Shown here piece by piece: positions 1 through 6,151 of a stretch of DNA of 33,649 nt. Both the position numbers and the translations under genes were made by a program. Numbering within the stretch: the first letter of the stretch is position 1; the number at the start of each line of letters is the position of its first letter. The notes beneath the pieces were generated by a model. It was not told where the DNA came from. It made no database searches and saw nothing but the letters and a program-made list of their open reading frames with translations. This DNA comes from a virus. The DNA is taken from IMG/VR virus record IMGVR_UViG_3300044641_000883, positions 1 to 33,649 of that record; one strand, given 5' to 3'.

Positions 1-127
1 TTTGGAAGCTAGATTGAATACGCATGAAGAAGTATGCGCTGAAAGATACAACGGTATTTGGGCGCGTCTTAAAAAGATAGAGACTATCCTTATCGGTAGT
101 GCTGGTGCAATCATCATGCTGCTTTTG
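1..127. repeat. Terminal direct repeat, left copy (circular closure)
   Basis: Bases 1-127 are identical to 33523-33649, ending at the same base of the holin-like gene. The repeat length of exactly 127 equals a common maximum k-mer of de Bruijn assemblers, so it most likely marks a circular contig rather than a physical terminal repeat. It lies inside coding sequence, and reading across it restores a complete gene. A real direct terminal repeat is not excluded by sequence alone. Confidence 0.95.
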
Positions 128-148
128 TCACTTGTATTGAAGGGATAA
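2..148 (+). CDS. Holin-like small membrane protein (3' part; gene spans the circular join)
   Basis: This is the 3' part of a 51-aa protein whose start lies at 33515 at the other end of the window. The N-terminal half is charged and helical (coiled-coil-like, with HEEVCAERY and WARLKKIE). Residues about 32-49 form one hydrophobic segment (ILIGSAGAIIMLLLSLVL) followed by KG. This layout, a soluble amphipathic helix then a single transmembrane helix, is that of XhlA/holin-like phage proteins. It heads a lysis-type cassette directly upstream of a tail-anchored protein and the GH19 endolysin. The stop TAA at 146-148 lies just before the next gene. A holin role is inferred from size, topology and place; a membrane accessory to lysis is the main alternative. 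Confidence 0.75.
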   Translation: MEARLNTHEEVCAERYNGIWARLKKIETILIGSAGAIIMLLLSLVLKG

Positions 149-151
149 GAA

Positions 152-835
152 ATTGATCCTCTCACTTTACTTGCGTTAGCTAATGCTGCTGTAGCTGCAG
201 TTAAGAAAGGCTGTCAGTTATACAAAGATATTAAAGGCGCGGCTGGTGATGTAAAGGAAGTGCTTGATGATTTAAAGGTTCAGTTCAATAAGATACCGAA
301 TCCTACTCCAGCACAGAAGATTCAGTACAACGAGGAAGTAGCAAGGGTTCAGGAGATAGCTAAAGCTGATCCTAACGACACGTTTACCGAGATTGGTAAT
401 CAGTTGGGTGCTTTGTTAGATGCGCAAGATCAGTTGGGTAAAGCACTGCTTGCAGAAGAACTGGCTATCAATACTGTCTACAAAGGATCAGAGTCTATTG
501 GTCGCAGGGCATTGCGTAAGATTATTATCGAGTCTAGGCTTGATGCAATGATGGCAGAGCTGCGTGAGACAATGGTGTACCAAGCACCCCAGGAGCTTGG
601 GTCATTGTGGTCTAAATATGAAAAGACAGTTGAAGTCATCAACAAGAAACAAGAAGCAGCAAGGATAGAAGAGCTCAGGATTGCACAAATTGCCGTATCT
701 AAACGCAGGAGAATAATTCGCAAGTTTAGGGAGAATGTAACTTGGTTTGGCGCGGTACTGTTCGTAACGATATGGCTAATAAGCGTCCTGATAATGATAA
801 AGACGAGCAAGACAATGTCCCATGGATTTTATTAA
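152..835 (+). CDS. Tail-anchored membrane protein, probable AUU start
   Basis: The reading frame is open from the stop at 146 to 835. The first ATG/GTG/TTG-type codon in frame is GTG 260, but 152-259 encodes a well-formed N-terminus (IDPLTLLALANAAVAAVKK). Phage proteins of this kind typically begin with such a DPLT-like sequence (recalled, not searched). An AAGGGA Shine-Dalgarno lies about 8 nt before ATT 152, so I place the start at AUU, giving 227 aa; from GTG 260 it would be 191 aa. The middle is helical and charged. Residues about 197-216 form one transmembrane helix (WFGAVLFVTIWLISVLIMI), then a short tail. It sits between the holin-like gene and another membrane protein, so a role at the membrane or in lysis timing is likely. 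Its function is unknown. Confidence 0.7.
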   Translation: MDPLTLLALANAAVAAVKKGCQLYKDIKGAAGDVKEVLDDLKVQFNKIPNPTPAQKIQYNEEVARVQEIAKADPNDTFTEIGNQLGALLDAQDQLGKALLAEELAINTVYKGSESIGRRALRKIIIESRLDAMMAELRETMVYQAPQELGSLWSKYEKTVEVINKKQEAARIEELRIAQIAVSKRRRIIRKFRENVTWFGAVLFVTIWLISVLIMIKTSKTMSHGFY

Positions 836-1038
836 TATGTCTGCTTGCAATGGTTCTGACGTTGGCCATAGCCTTGCCTTTGGTTGGCCTGGCAATCATG
901 GACGCAAACAACGCAACCAATGCAGCCATAGTTGAAGTTGATCGTATGCGCAGAATACGCAAGTTAATGATGCGTGAGTTAGAGGAAAAAAAGAATGCTG
1001 ACACTGAACCAACTGAAGCAACTGCTGCCGGGCAATAA
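772..1038 (+). CDS. Small single-pass membrane protein
   Basis: From ATG 772 this is 88 aa: a charged N-terminus (RPDNDKDEQDN), one hydrophobic helix (about residues 17-40, ILLICLLAMVLTLAIALPLV), then a charged helix with MRRIRKLMMRELEEKK. It overlaps the end of the upstream gene by 64 nt. TTG 742 is an alternative start with a better Shine-Dalgarno (AGGGAG at 728-733) and would add 10 residues that overlap the upstream membrane helix codons. The gene overlaps the endolysin start (995) by 44 nt, so the pair is probably translationally coupled. It could be an antiholin or pinholin-type partner, but there is no motif to prove it. Confidence 0.65.
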   Translation: MANKRPDNDKDEQDNVPWILLICLLAMVLTLAIALPLVGLAIMDANNATNAAIVEVDRMRRIRKLMMRELEEKKNADTEPTEATAAGQ

Positions 1039-1636
1039 GTATGTTGAGCACTGGCATCATGCATTAGAGCAGCTGCTACCTGAATACGAAATCAATACTA
1101 ACAAGCGCATTGCATCATTCATTGCTCAGTGTGCGCATGAGTCTGGCAACTTCACCGCATTAAAAGAAAATCTAAACTACAAGCCAGCAACCCTAAGAAA
1201 ACTTTTTGCTAAGTATTTTGAAACAGATGAAATTGCTCAAGCGTATTGTGCCAAGCCTAATAAGCAAGCTGCCATTGCAAATCGTATTTATAGTAATCGT
1301 ATGGGTAATGGTGATGAAGCTAGTGGCGATGCTGCTCGTTGGATTGGCCGAGGTCTTATCCAGCTGACTGGCCGTGCAAACTATCAAGAGTTTGCAGACA
1401 GTATTGAAGTTGATGGCCGACCATTAAAGATTGATGAGGTGCCAGAATACCTAGAGACATTCGAGGGGGCAACTCAGAGTGCTTGCTGGTACTGGGAGAG
1501 TCGGGGCTTAAATAAATTCGCGGATACTGATGACATCCTCGGTATGACGAAGCGAATAAATGGGGGGACAATCGGCTTGAACGACCGCATCAAACATTAC
1601 AAACACGCGCTGGCTGTGATGCAAGGTGGGCATTGA
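995..1636 (+). CDS. GH19 family endolysin (chitinase-like muramidase)
   Basis: This 213-aa protein has the hallmarks of phage GH19 lysozyme-like enzymes, which cut the glycan strands of peptidoglycan. The catalytic-glutamate motif AHESGNF places Glu at residue 49, followed by LNY. The GNGDEASGDAARWIGRG block leads into IQLTGRANYQ, the substrate-cleft signature. It ends with a helical region around WYWESRGLN and TKRINGGTIGL. There is no signal peptide, so export should depend on the holin. ATG 995 has a GAGG Shine-Dalgarno. The stop overlaps the next gene's start (TGATG), so the lysis genes are coupled. The family call is confident; the exact bond cut is not shown by sequence. Confidence 0.93.
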   Translation: MLTLNQLKQLLPGNKYVEHWHHALEQLLPEYEINTNKRIASFIAQCAHESGNFTALKENLNYKPATLRKLFAKYFETDEIAQAYCAKPNKQAAIANRIYSNRMGNGDEASGDAARWIGRGLIQLTGRANYQEFADSIEVDGRPLKIDEVPEYLETFEGATQSACWYWESRGLNKFADTDDILGMTKRINGGTIGLNDRIKHYKHALAVMQGGH

Positions 1637-1827
1637 TGAAACCATTTTTTTTTATAGCGATTGCGGTTATGTGTATTGCATCCTGCGAAGATACATTTAG
1701 GTATCCATGCCAGGACAATAAGAACTGGAATAAACCTGAATGCCAGCGGCCAACCTGTGCTGTAACAGGCACCTGCCCTGATCAATTAGTGCCAGCTGCA
1801 GACTATAAGCCAGAGGAACAAAAATGA
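1636..1827 (+). CDS. Small cysteine-rich lipoprotein
   Basis: The start is ATG 1636, overlapping the endolysin stop; a TTG directly before it is a poorer option. The 63-aa product opens with a lysine and a hydrophobic stretch ending in the lipobox IASC, giving a mature lipoprotein beginning CEDTFRYPC. The mature part is rich in Cys and Pro (YPCQD, PECQRPTC, GTCPD), suggesting disulfide-linked folding in the periplasm. In a lysis cassette an outer-membrane lipoprotein is the expected partner of an Rz-like inner-membrane spanin (gene at 2409), although it is not the typical proline-rich Rz1. A run of nine T in the signal-peptide codons is a possible slippage point. The next gene overlaps by ATGA. 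Confidence 0.82.
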   Translation: MKPFFFIAIAVMCIASCEDTFRYPCQDNKNWNKPECQRPTCAVTGTCPDQLVPAADYKPEEQK

Positions 1828-2246
1828 AATTGAATTCAGATTTAATTGATTCATACATCAAGTTAATTATTGGCGCTACATTTTGCCTGGTGCTCTTAAT
1901 GATGAGTAGCCTAGCTATGTACTCAGTCGTGTTTGTCCAGCAACCGATGACCGGCATTGCGCCAGCTGACAAACAATTCTTTATGCTTCTCAGCGATATG
2001 AGCAAGTACATCCTCGGTGCGCTGGCAACTTTGCTGGCGATCAAAGGCAAGGATGGCGTGGCCAAGCTAATCGACCCACCGCCTGGTGTATCTAAGGCAA
2101 GTGATTGGACTGATCCACCACCCAAAGCACAAGCACCAGCTCAACGCACTGAGCCCACGCTTGAGCCAATATCAACAGCTGCACCAATAGTCGCAGGCTT
2201 TAATGGTAAACCTGCCCCACCACCAGCAGCACAACCGGAGATCTAA
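1824..2246 (+). CDS. Two-helix membrane protein, holin candidate
   Basis: This 140-aa protein has two predicted transmembrane segments, about residues 13-37 (IIGATFCLVLLMMSSLAMYS) and 62-76 (YILGALATLLAIKG), separated by a short polar loop. A proline/alanine-rich tail follows (DPPPGVSKASDW, PPPAAQP). The start overlaps the lipoprotein stop (ATGA) with GAGG upstream. Two helices plus a polar C-terminus is the class II holin layout, so this competes with the 51-aa protein at the circular join as the pore former. The Pro-rich tail is unusual for a holin and may reach into the periplasm or cytoplasm to bind a partner. Confidence 0.75.
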   Translation: MKLNSDLIDSYIKLIIGATFCLVLLMMSSLAMYSVVFVQQPMTGIAPADKQFFMLLSDMSKYILGALATLLAIKGKDGVAKLIDPPPGVSKASDWTDPPPKAQAPAQRTEPTLEPISTAAPIVAGFNGKPAPPPAAQPEI

Positions 2247-2247
2247 C

Positions 2248-2412
2248 ATGCGATTTAATGCCAGTATACTTGTACTATTAGCTGCGTTTAGTGCCAATAG
2301 CTATGCAGGTGGGGAACTAAAGAAGGTCTGCCATGAAGAGAAGGGCAAGCAGGTTTGCAAGACAGTAAAGGTGCATAAGAAATTAGAAGGCACGAAGGTT
2401 CCTCCTAAGTGA
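2248..2412 (+). CDS. Small secreted basic peptide
   Basis: From ATG 2248 the product is 54 aa. It has an N-terminal signal peptide (hydrophobic ILVLLAAFSANSYAG, cleavage likely after SYA). The short mature part is rich in Lys and carries two cysteines (KKVCHEEKGKQVCKTVKV), which could form a disulfide in the periplasm. It lies between the two-helix membrane protein and the spanin-like gene, with a GTGA overlap to the latter. The frame extends upstream to 2203, but that part is read from the previous gene in another frame and lacks a signal peptide. The function is unknown; a lysis or envelope role is inferred from place only. Confidence 0.72.
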   Translation: MRFNASILVLLAAFSANSYAGGELKKVCHEEKGKQVCKTVKVHKKLEGTKVPPK

Positions 2413-2876
2413 ATCCATACTTTATTGTTGGTGCTGTGCTTGCTGTAGCCATTGCTGGTGGTGCTGGCTACATGAAAGGCGCGTCGCATGGTCGCGCTGA
2501 AGTGCAGTCAGCCTGGGATAAAGAAAGAATTAAGCTGGCAGAGGAGCATGCCAAGGCAATCACAGCTGCGCGTGAGAAAGAACAGCTGCTGCAATCTAAT
2601 GCTGATCAATTAAGAGAGGAAGCCAATGCAAAGAATCAAGAGCTTGGTGCTCGCGTTGCCAGTATTGCTGACAGCCTGCGCAAGCGCCCCGACCGCGCCG
2701 CCCAGGCAGGTGCCATGTCCGGTGCCGCCGGCGCTGCCGGCTCCTCCTGCATCTGTACTGCAAGAGAACTTGCTAGAGAAGATGCAGAAGCTCTTATTGC
2801 CATAGGTAAGCAGGCAGAAGAGCTTCGCATCGCACTCAATCAGTGTATTACTCAGTACCAGTCTCTGCGTCAGTAG
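2409..2876 (+). CDS. Rz-like inner-membrane spanin
   Basis: GTG 2409 overlaps the preceding stop. The 155-aa protein begins with one transmembrane helix (about residues 4-23, FIVGAVLAVAIAGGAGYMKG). A long charged coiled coil follows (AWDKERIKLAEEHAKAITAAREKEQ), then a Gly/Ala-rich turn with SSCICTARELA and a second helix. This N-in, periplasmic coiled-coil plan is that of i-spanins, which bridge to an outer-membrane lipoprotein and fuse the membranes at the last step of lysis. The probable partner is the lipoprotein at 1636. Its 3' end overlaps that of the opposing recT gene by 29 bp, and no terminator is seen between them. Confidence 0.82.
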   Translation: MNPYFIVGAVLAVAIAGGAGYMKGASHGRAEVQSAWDKERIKLAEEHAKAITAAREKEQLLQSNADQLREEANAKNQELGARVASIADSLRKRPDRAAQAGAMSGAAGAAGSSCICTARELAREDAEALIAIGKQAEELRIALNQCITQYQSLRQ

Positions 2877-3876
2877 CATCCTTTAGCTGTGCGCCAAGAG
2901 CTCGTATGCGTCTGCCGTACATGCTAACTATTTCAGACTTCTTACCCAGGTCAACCTTCTGGATAATTGGCTCGTTAAGATCTCTGAATTTTTTGAGCAC
3001 TGACATACGCTGGCGTGGTGGTACCTTGCCTGCTCTGGCTGTCTTATCCATGAGCTCAATAAACTGGTCAGCCCATTCATTAAGGTCCTGGTGAATGGTA
3101 TGTACTTTTGGCGGCTCATCATCCTTGCCAGGCGTAAGCAATGGGATGCCATCGATAGGCGCTGTGGCCGGCTTTGGTGGCTCTTCTGGAGCCTCATTTA
3201 TGTCAGGTACATACTCGTCTACCAAGATGGGTTCAAGATTCTCTGGCACTTCTGGTGCTGGTGGTGGCGTTGTTGCTGCAGGTGGTGCGATCATGTCCAG
3301 AGGGTTTGCAGGCACTGGTGTTACATCCTTAATTGGCCGTGGTGCAGCATCCTCTGGATAATCTTGAGCCTCTTCTGCGCTGATCAAACCTTTGAGTACA
3401 TCAGGAAAAGCATCGCGCAAGGCAAAGCCACGCGCACGCATCTGCAACATCCGTTTAGGGTAAGCCTGCCAAGGTCCTTGTTTGCCCCATAACCCAGCTC
3501 GTTTGGCATCCTCAACACTAAAGGTAGCAGTGACAGGCTTGCGTCCTTTCCGGTGCGCTATGCAAACAGCAACAGGATTAGCTGTACCTTCATTCTCGAT
3601 GCGCTCTTCAATCCCTTCGCATACTGGACTAGCTTGTACCAGGGCAGCCATTGCATCACCATAAACACTAGGTTTGCCATTGATTACAGCGATATTCTGA
3701 AGCGCCTGCATGGGTGCCAGGCCCAGCTCATAACCCCATTGCACGCATACCATGATGTCCTGCGGCTTGCCCTGGTAAGCCTTGGGTACCATGCTGGAAT
3801 CAGATAGCATTTTTGAAAACTCGATTGCCTCGCCCATTGTGGCCGGGGCAAATCCTTTAGTTGTAGTTAATTGCAT
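2848..3876 (-). CDS. recT: RecT-family single-strand annealing recombinase
   Basis: This 342-aa protein matches the RecT family in its N-terminal half (about residues 1-185): MVPKAYQGKPQDIMVCVQWG, ELGLAPMQALQNIAVINGKP, the WGKQGPWQAYPKRMLQMRAR segment and GFALRDAFPD. RecT binds ssDNA made by a 5'-3' exonuclease and anneals it to its complement; here the exonuclease is encoded two genes upstream. Residues about 185-275 are a Pro-rich linker (PPAATTPPPAPEVPEN). A charged C-terminal domain follows, longer than in a minimal RecT. The start has a strong GGAGGAT Shine-Dalgarno and overlaps the 59-aa gene by 20 nt. The gene is last in the leftward operon and converges on the spanin gene. Confidence 0.93.
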   Translation of the reverse strand: MQLTTTKGFAPATMGEAIEFSKMLSDSSMVPKAYQGKPQDIMVCVQWGYELGLAPMQALQNIAVINGKPSVYGDAMAALVQASPVCEGIEERIENEGTANPVAVCIAHRKGRKPVTATFSVEDAKRAGLWGKQGPWQAYPKRMLQMRARGFALRDAFPDVLKGLISAEEAQDYPEDAAPRPIKDVTPVPANPLDMIAPPAATTPPPAPEVPENLEPILVDEYVPDINEAPEEPPKPATAPIDGIPLLTPGKDDEPPKVHTIHQDLNEWADQFIELMDKTARAGKVPPRQRMSVLKKFRDLNEPIIQKVDLGKKSEIVSMYGRRIRALGAQLKDATDAETGTE

Positions 3877-4036
3877 TTTGATCCTCCAATAACTGATCTT
3901 TAATTGTTATGAGCATTAAGGTAACGATGGACTCAACTATTTCGCAGGCCTCTTCTCTGCGTAACTTCGGAATATTGCCTAGCAAACTGTTGACTGCCCT
4001 AGCGTGCGCTGTTTCAAGCTCGTTTAAATCAATCAT
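3857..4036 (-). CDS. 59-aa helical protein between exonuclease and RecT
   Basis: This short gene starts at ATG 4036, overlapping the exonuclease stop by ATGA, and ends at 3857, overlapping the recT start by 20 nt. The product is 59 aa, acidic and almost wholly helical in appearance (MIDLNELETAHARAVNSLLG, then NIPKLRREEACEIVESIV and TLMLITIKDQLLED). No transmembrane segment or metal site is clear. The double overlap within a recombination operon makes chance unlikely and suggests coupled translation with both neighbours. It may be an accessory or regulator of the exonuclease-annealase pair. I do not recognise the family. Confidence 0.78.
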   Translation of the reverse strand: MIDLNELETAHARAVNSLLGNIPKLRREEACEIVESIVTLMLITIKDQLLEDQNAINYN

Positions 4037-4989
4037 TTTTTAAATTCCTTTATTGCAAGGGTTGATTGTCTAATGCTGTATGCATCCTTGGCTTTCACAA
4101 TTTTCTGTGCTTGTGCTGCATAGTTGCGCATTGGCCAGCTGATCTCATACTTGCCTGCGATTCCCTTTGGCGCTGTCTTGAGCATTGTTTTAAGATCTTT
4201 TTCAGCATCGGATCTGTCTTTCTCAGCTGCGGTGATCCTGTTCTTAGCATCAACAATTTTATCTGCAAGTAATTCAGCCTCAACATCCAAGACAATTGAT
4301 TCACCAGCTGCGCTTGGATACATACGATCTGCATCATCACTGGTTGCTGGCGGGTAGAAATCAACAGCTCCGGTGGCTTTGTACTTTTCTAGTTTGTCTT
4401 GGAAATCAAGCACTGCCTGTTTAATTGTGGCCAGGGTTTGCTGATGCGGCTCAAACAAAAATATACGCAACTCAGTACCGCGATAGAGCACAGACACTGC
4501 ACCCCATTTAGCCTGCATGATGTCCATTTGCGCTTGCAGCTGGACTGGACCACGGTACAGCGCTGGGATCTCTTCTGCCTGGACAGACGTTAGCTTTGCC
4601 TCAAGCACTCCAAAACCATCGAGCACTATTTGCTCTGCGCCAATAACATAAATGCCAGCATTATGATCATTCTTAATTACTTGGCCGCGGCCATCGGCAT
4701 AACCATCCAAGCTGCAGGCCAGCGGTAATGTCGCGTGATAGAAAGCGCTGCTGAACTCAGTTTGTAAGTCTGTCAGCTGCAGTCTTTTGCTAGTCTCCAG
4801 CAAAATAATCTCTTCGAGGCGATCACCCCAAGCCATCGCTTCATTCTGTTCAAAGTTATTGAGCTCGCCTTTCAATGCAGAGATAGACAAATGCAACTCA
4901 TCATTGGGTGTCATGTACTTGGATAAGCCCAGCAGCGATGGCAGTCTGCTTGCCGACATCATGGTCGTTGGTGTTTTTTTGCCTGACAT
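4033..4989 (-). CDS. YqaJ-type viral recombinase exonuclease
   Basis: This 318-aa protein is a PD-(D/E)xK nuclease of the YqaJ/lambda-exonuclease type, which resects dsDNA ends 5'-3' to feed RecT. Visible signatures are an N-terminal SRLPSLLGLSKY segment, WGDRLEEII (Glu about 59-60), LDGYADG (Asp 95), the core GVLEAKLT with Glu 130 and Lys 132, and GPVQLQAQMDIMQ near 148-159, the conserved Gln motif of the family. The C-terminal 100 residues form a charged helix pair (AEKDRSDAEKDLKTML) and a small domain with GIAGKYEISWPMR. AAAGGAG precedes ATG 4989. Position next to recT supports an exonuclease-annealase pair. Confidence 0.92.
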   Translation of the reverse strand: MSGKKTPTTMMSASRLPSLLGLSKYMTPNDELHLSISALKGELNNFEQNEAMAWGDRLEEIILLETSKRLQLTDLQTEFSSAFYHATLPLACSLDGYADGRGQVIKNDHNAGIYVIGAEQIVLDGFGVLEAKLTSVQAEEIPALYRGPVQLQAQMDIMQAKWGAVSVLYRGTELRIFLFEPHQQTLATIKQAVLDFQDKLEKYKATGAVDFYPPATSDDADRMYPSAAGESIVLDVEAELLADKIVDAKNRITAAEKDRSDAEKDLKTMLKTAPKGIAGKYEISWPMRNYAAQAQKIVKAKDAYSIRQSTLAIKEFKK

Positions 4990-5277
4990 TTAGTTCTCCT
5001 TTAGTTTGTAGATCCGCACTACGCGAGCGTGAGCGGCCTTGTGTGTGGCTTCAGTAAAGCCAATTGCTGTGAATTTTTTGCATCTAAAAACAGCACCGAG
5101 TACAGATGGGTGCAGCTCTGCCGGCAGCTGAATTGCAGCCCGAACATCATTGATTGATACCTGGCCATCCCTTTTTGCGATGTCGGTGGCTATCTGCCTG
5201 CATTGGCTCAAGAAGTCTGCATCTCTGCGCTCAAACAGTGCAAGCTGGGCATCACGTAGTACCTGGCCGGTAATCAT
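4990..5277 (-). CDS. Hypothetical 95-aa protein of recombination operon
   Basis: ATG 5277 is chosen because it overlaps the stop of the 26-aa gene (ATGA) and has GGGG upstream; the frame extends to a TTG at 5292. The protein begins MITGQVLRDAQLALFERRDA and has helical segments with CRQIATDIAKRDGQVSINDV and RAAIQLPAELHPSVLGAVF. It ends with a small beta-rich basic part (FRCKKFTAIG, HARVVRIYKLKEN). The pattern suggests a small winged-helix-like or nuclease-associated protein of a kind often found beside phage recombination genes. No catalytic motif is visible. It ends immediately before the exonuclease start. Confidence 0.8.
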   Translation of the reverse strand: MITGQVLRDAQLALFERRDADFLSQCRQIATDIAKRDGQVSINDVRAAIQLPAELHPSVLGAVFRCKKFTAIGFTEATHKAAHARVVRIYKLKEN

Positions 5278-5354
5278 ATGATCCCCGCCCAAACTAAAAG
5301 AATAATCATGATGGCCATAGCCACCATAAAGCCTGTGAAAAAGTCGTCATTCAT
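5274..5354 (-). CDS. 26-aa transmembrane microprotein
   Basis: ATG 5354 lies 6 nt after a strong AAGGAG and overlaps the serine recombinase stop by ATGA. The stop TGA at 5274-5276 overlaps the next start (5277), again by ATGA. The 26 residues are MNDDFF, then a single hydrophobic helix (FMVAMAIMIILLVWAGII). Both overlaps and the ribosome site argue for a real gene. A lone membrane helix in a DNA recombination operon is unexpected; it could inhibit a host membrane enzyme or act in superinfection exclusion. Nothing in the sequence decides this. Confidence 0.75.
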   Translation of the reverse strand: MNDDFFTGFMVAMAIMIILLVWAGII

Positions 5355-6001
5355 GCTGCACTCCTTGAGATTAAGTTAGCTACTTGGCTGGCACCCCAGG
5401 TGCGGCCACCGCGTGATGTCTGCACACCGCGAGCTGTCAGCGCAGCTGCAATTGAGCGCAGGCTGGTTGAGCCAGTCTTGGCAATGATGTCGTCAATGAT
5501 GGGTTTAACGCGCTGTGCAAACTGATCTGCGCTTGCCTGGATGCTGGCAATGCCGGCAGCAGAGCCTGCTGATGGGTTTGGGCTACCTAGTTTGATGCCG
5601 CGAGCTTTAGCTGCCTGCAATGCTGCCTTAGTACGACGGCTAATCTCTTCGCGCTCATGCTGTGCAACCACTGCACGAATACCAAACTCAAGAGTGCCGG
5701 CGTGAGGCATGTCAGCTGCAACGATCTGAACACCAGAGTCGCGCAGCGTGAGCAGGAAAGCAGCCTGGCGTGATAAGCGGTCGATCTTGGCGATCAATAA
5801 AGCAGCGCCTGTGGCTTTGCACATAGCGATTGCAGCCTGCAGCTGTGGCCTGTCGTCGTGCTTGCCTGATTCGATCTCTGTAAATGAATGGATGATGCCG
5901 TCGGCGTACTGAATAACGGCTGCTTGCTGGGCTTCTAAGCCAAGGCCAGATGCGCCCTGGCGATCTGTTGATACACGAAAGTAAGCTACATATTTAGACA
6001 T
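5351..6001 (-). CDS. Small serine recombinase (resolvase/invertase type)
   Basis: This 216-aa protein has the serine recombinase catalytic domain: YFRVSTDRQ with nucleophile Ser 11 and Arg 9, GLEAQQAAV, ESGKHDDRPQL, IAKIDRLSR (Asp 74, Arg 75, Arg 78) and EREEISRRTKAALQAAKARG on the long E helix. The C-terminal 60 residues (TSLRSIAAALTARGVQTSRG, TWGASQVANLISR) form a helix-turn-helix DNA-binding region. At 216 aa it is far shorter than large serine integrases. It is first in the leftward operon, with a consensus-like promoter behind it. Roles to consider are resolution of multimers, inversion of a DNA segment, or a simplified integrase. No paired inverted crossover sites were recognised. Confidence 0.92.
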   Translation of the reverse strand: MSKYVAYFRVSTDRQGASGLGLEAQQAAVIQYADGIIHSFTEIESGKHDDRPQLQAAIAMCKATGAALLIAKIDRLSRQAAFLLTLRDSGVQIVAADMPHAGTLEFGIRAVVAQHEREEISRRTKAALQAAKARGIKLGSPNPSAGSAAGIASIQASADQFAQRVKPIIDDIIAKTGSTSLRSIAAALTARGVQTSRGGRTWGASQVANLISRSAA

Positions 6002-6055
6002 TTTGCGCTCCTGTTTCTCGGTGGCGTGGCGATCTTTATTGACCGTGAAGCAGAG

Positions 6056-6082
6056 ATTATATTGCTGCGATCAATACGTCAA
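6056..6082 (-). promoter_or_regulatory. Promoter of leftward recombination operon
   Basis: On the minus strand TTGACG (6082-6077) is followed after 15 nt by a perfect TATAAT (6061-6056). The hexamers are excellent for sigma70; the spacer is 2 nt short of ideal, which may make the promoter dependent on a regulator. Transcription would run into the serine recombinase about 55 nt downstream. It lies back to back with the rightward promoter. Confidence 0.65.
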
Positions 6083-6095
6083 GCACTTTTATTAG

Positions 6096-6123
6096 TTGAC
6101 TAGCTATGATGTTTGAATATATC
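6096..6123 (+). promoter_or_regulatory. Promoter of rightward early operon
   Basis: TTGACT (6096-6101), a 16-nt spacer and TATATC (6118-6123) resemble a sigma70 promoter 29 nt before the ribbon-helix-helix gene. The -10 element overlaps the left arm of a perfect palindrome (6113-6139), so a bound repressor would block RNA polymerase. Confidence 0.6.
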
Positions 6124-6139
6124 GTTCAGCAATATTCAA
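6113..6139. promoter_or_regulatory. Operator palindrome upstream of RHH gene
   Basis: TTGAATAT (6113-6120) and its exact reverse complement ATATTCAA (6132-6139) are separated by 11 nt. The arms overlap the -10 box and end 12 nt before the start of the ribbon-helix-helix gene. This geometry, two half-sites about two helix turns across, suits two RHH dimers and suggests autorepression. Confidence 0.65.
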
Positions 6140-6151
6140 CGAGAGGTGTAA

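Noticed and set aside
1647-1655. Run of nine T in the lipoprotein gene as a programmed frameshift or phase-variation tract
   Set aside because: The frame is intact with a good lipobox directly after it, and no alternative product of interest arises; left only as a note.
3091-3492. Rightward frames opposite recT
   Set aside because: They mirror the Pro-rich recT linker, lack ribosome sites and give Trp/Cys-rich implausible products.
5351-6150. Prophage attachment site next to the serine recombinase
   Set aside because: No repeated core or paired crossover sites could be recognised in the flanking sequence; only promoter and operator elements are visible.
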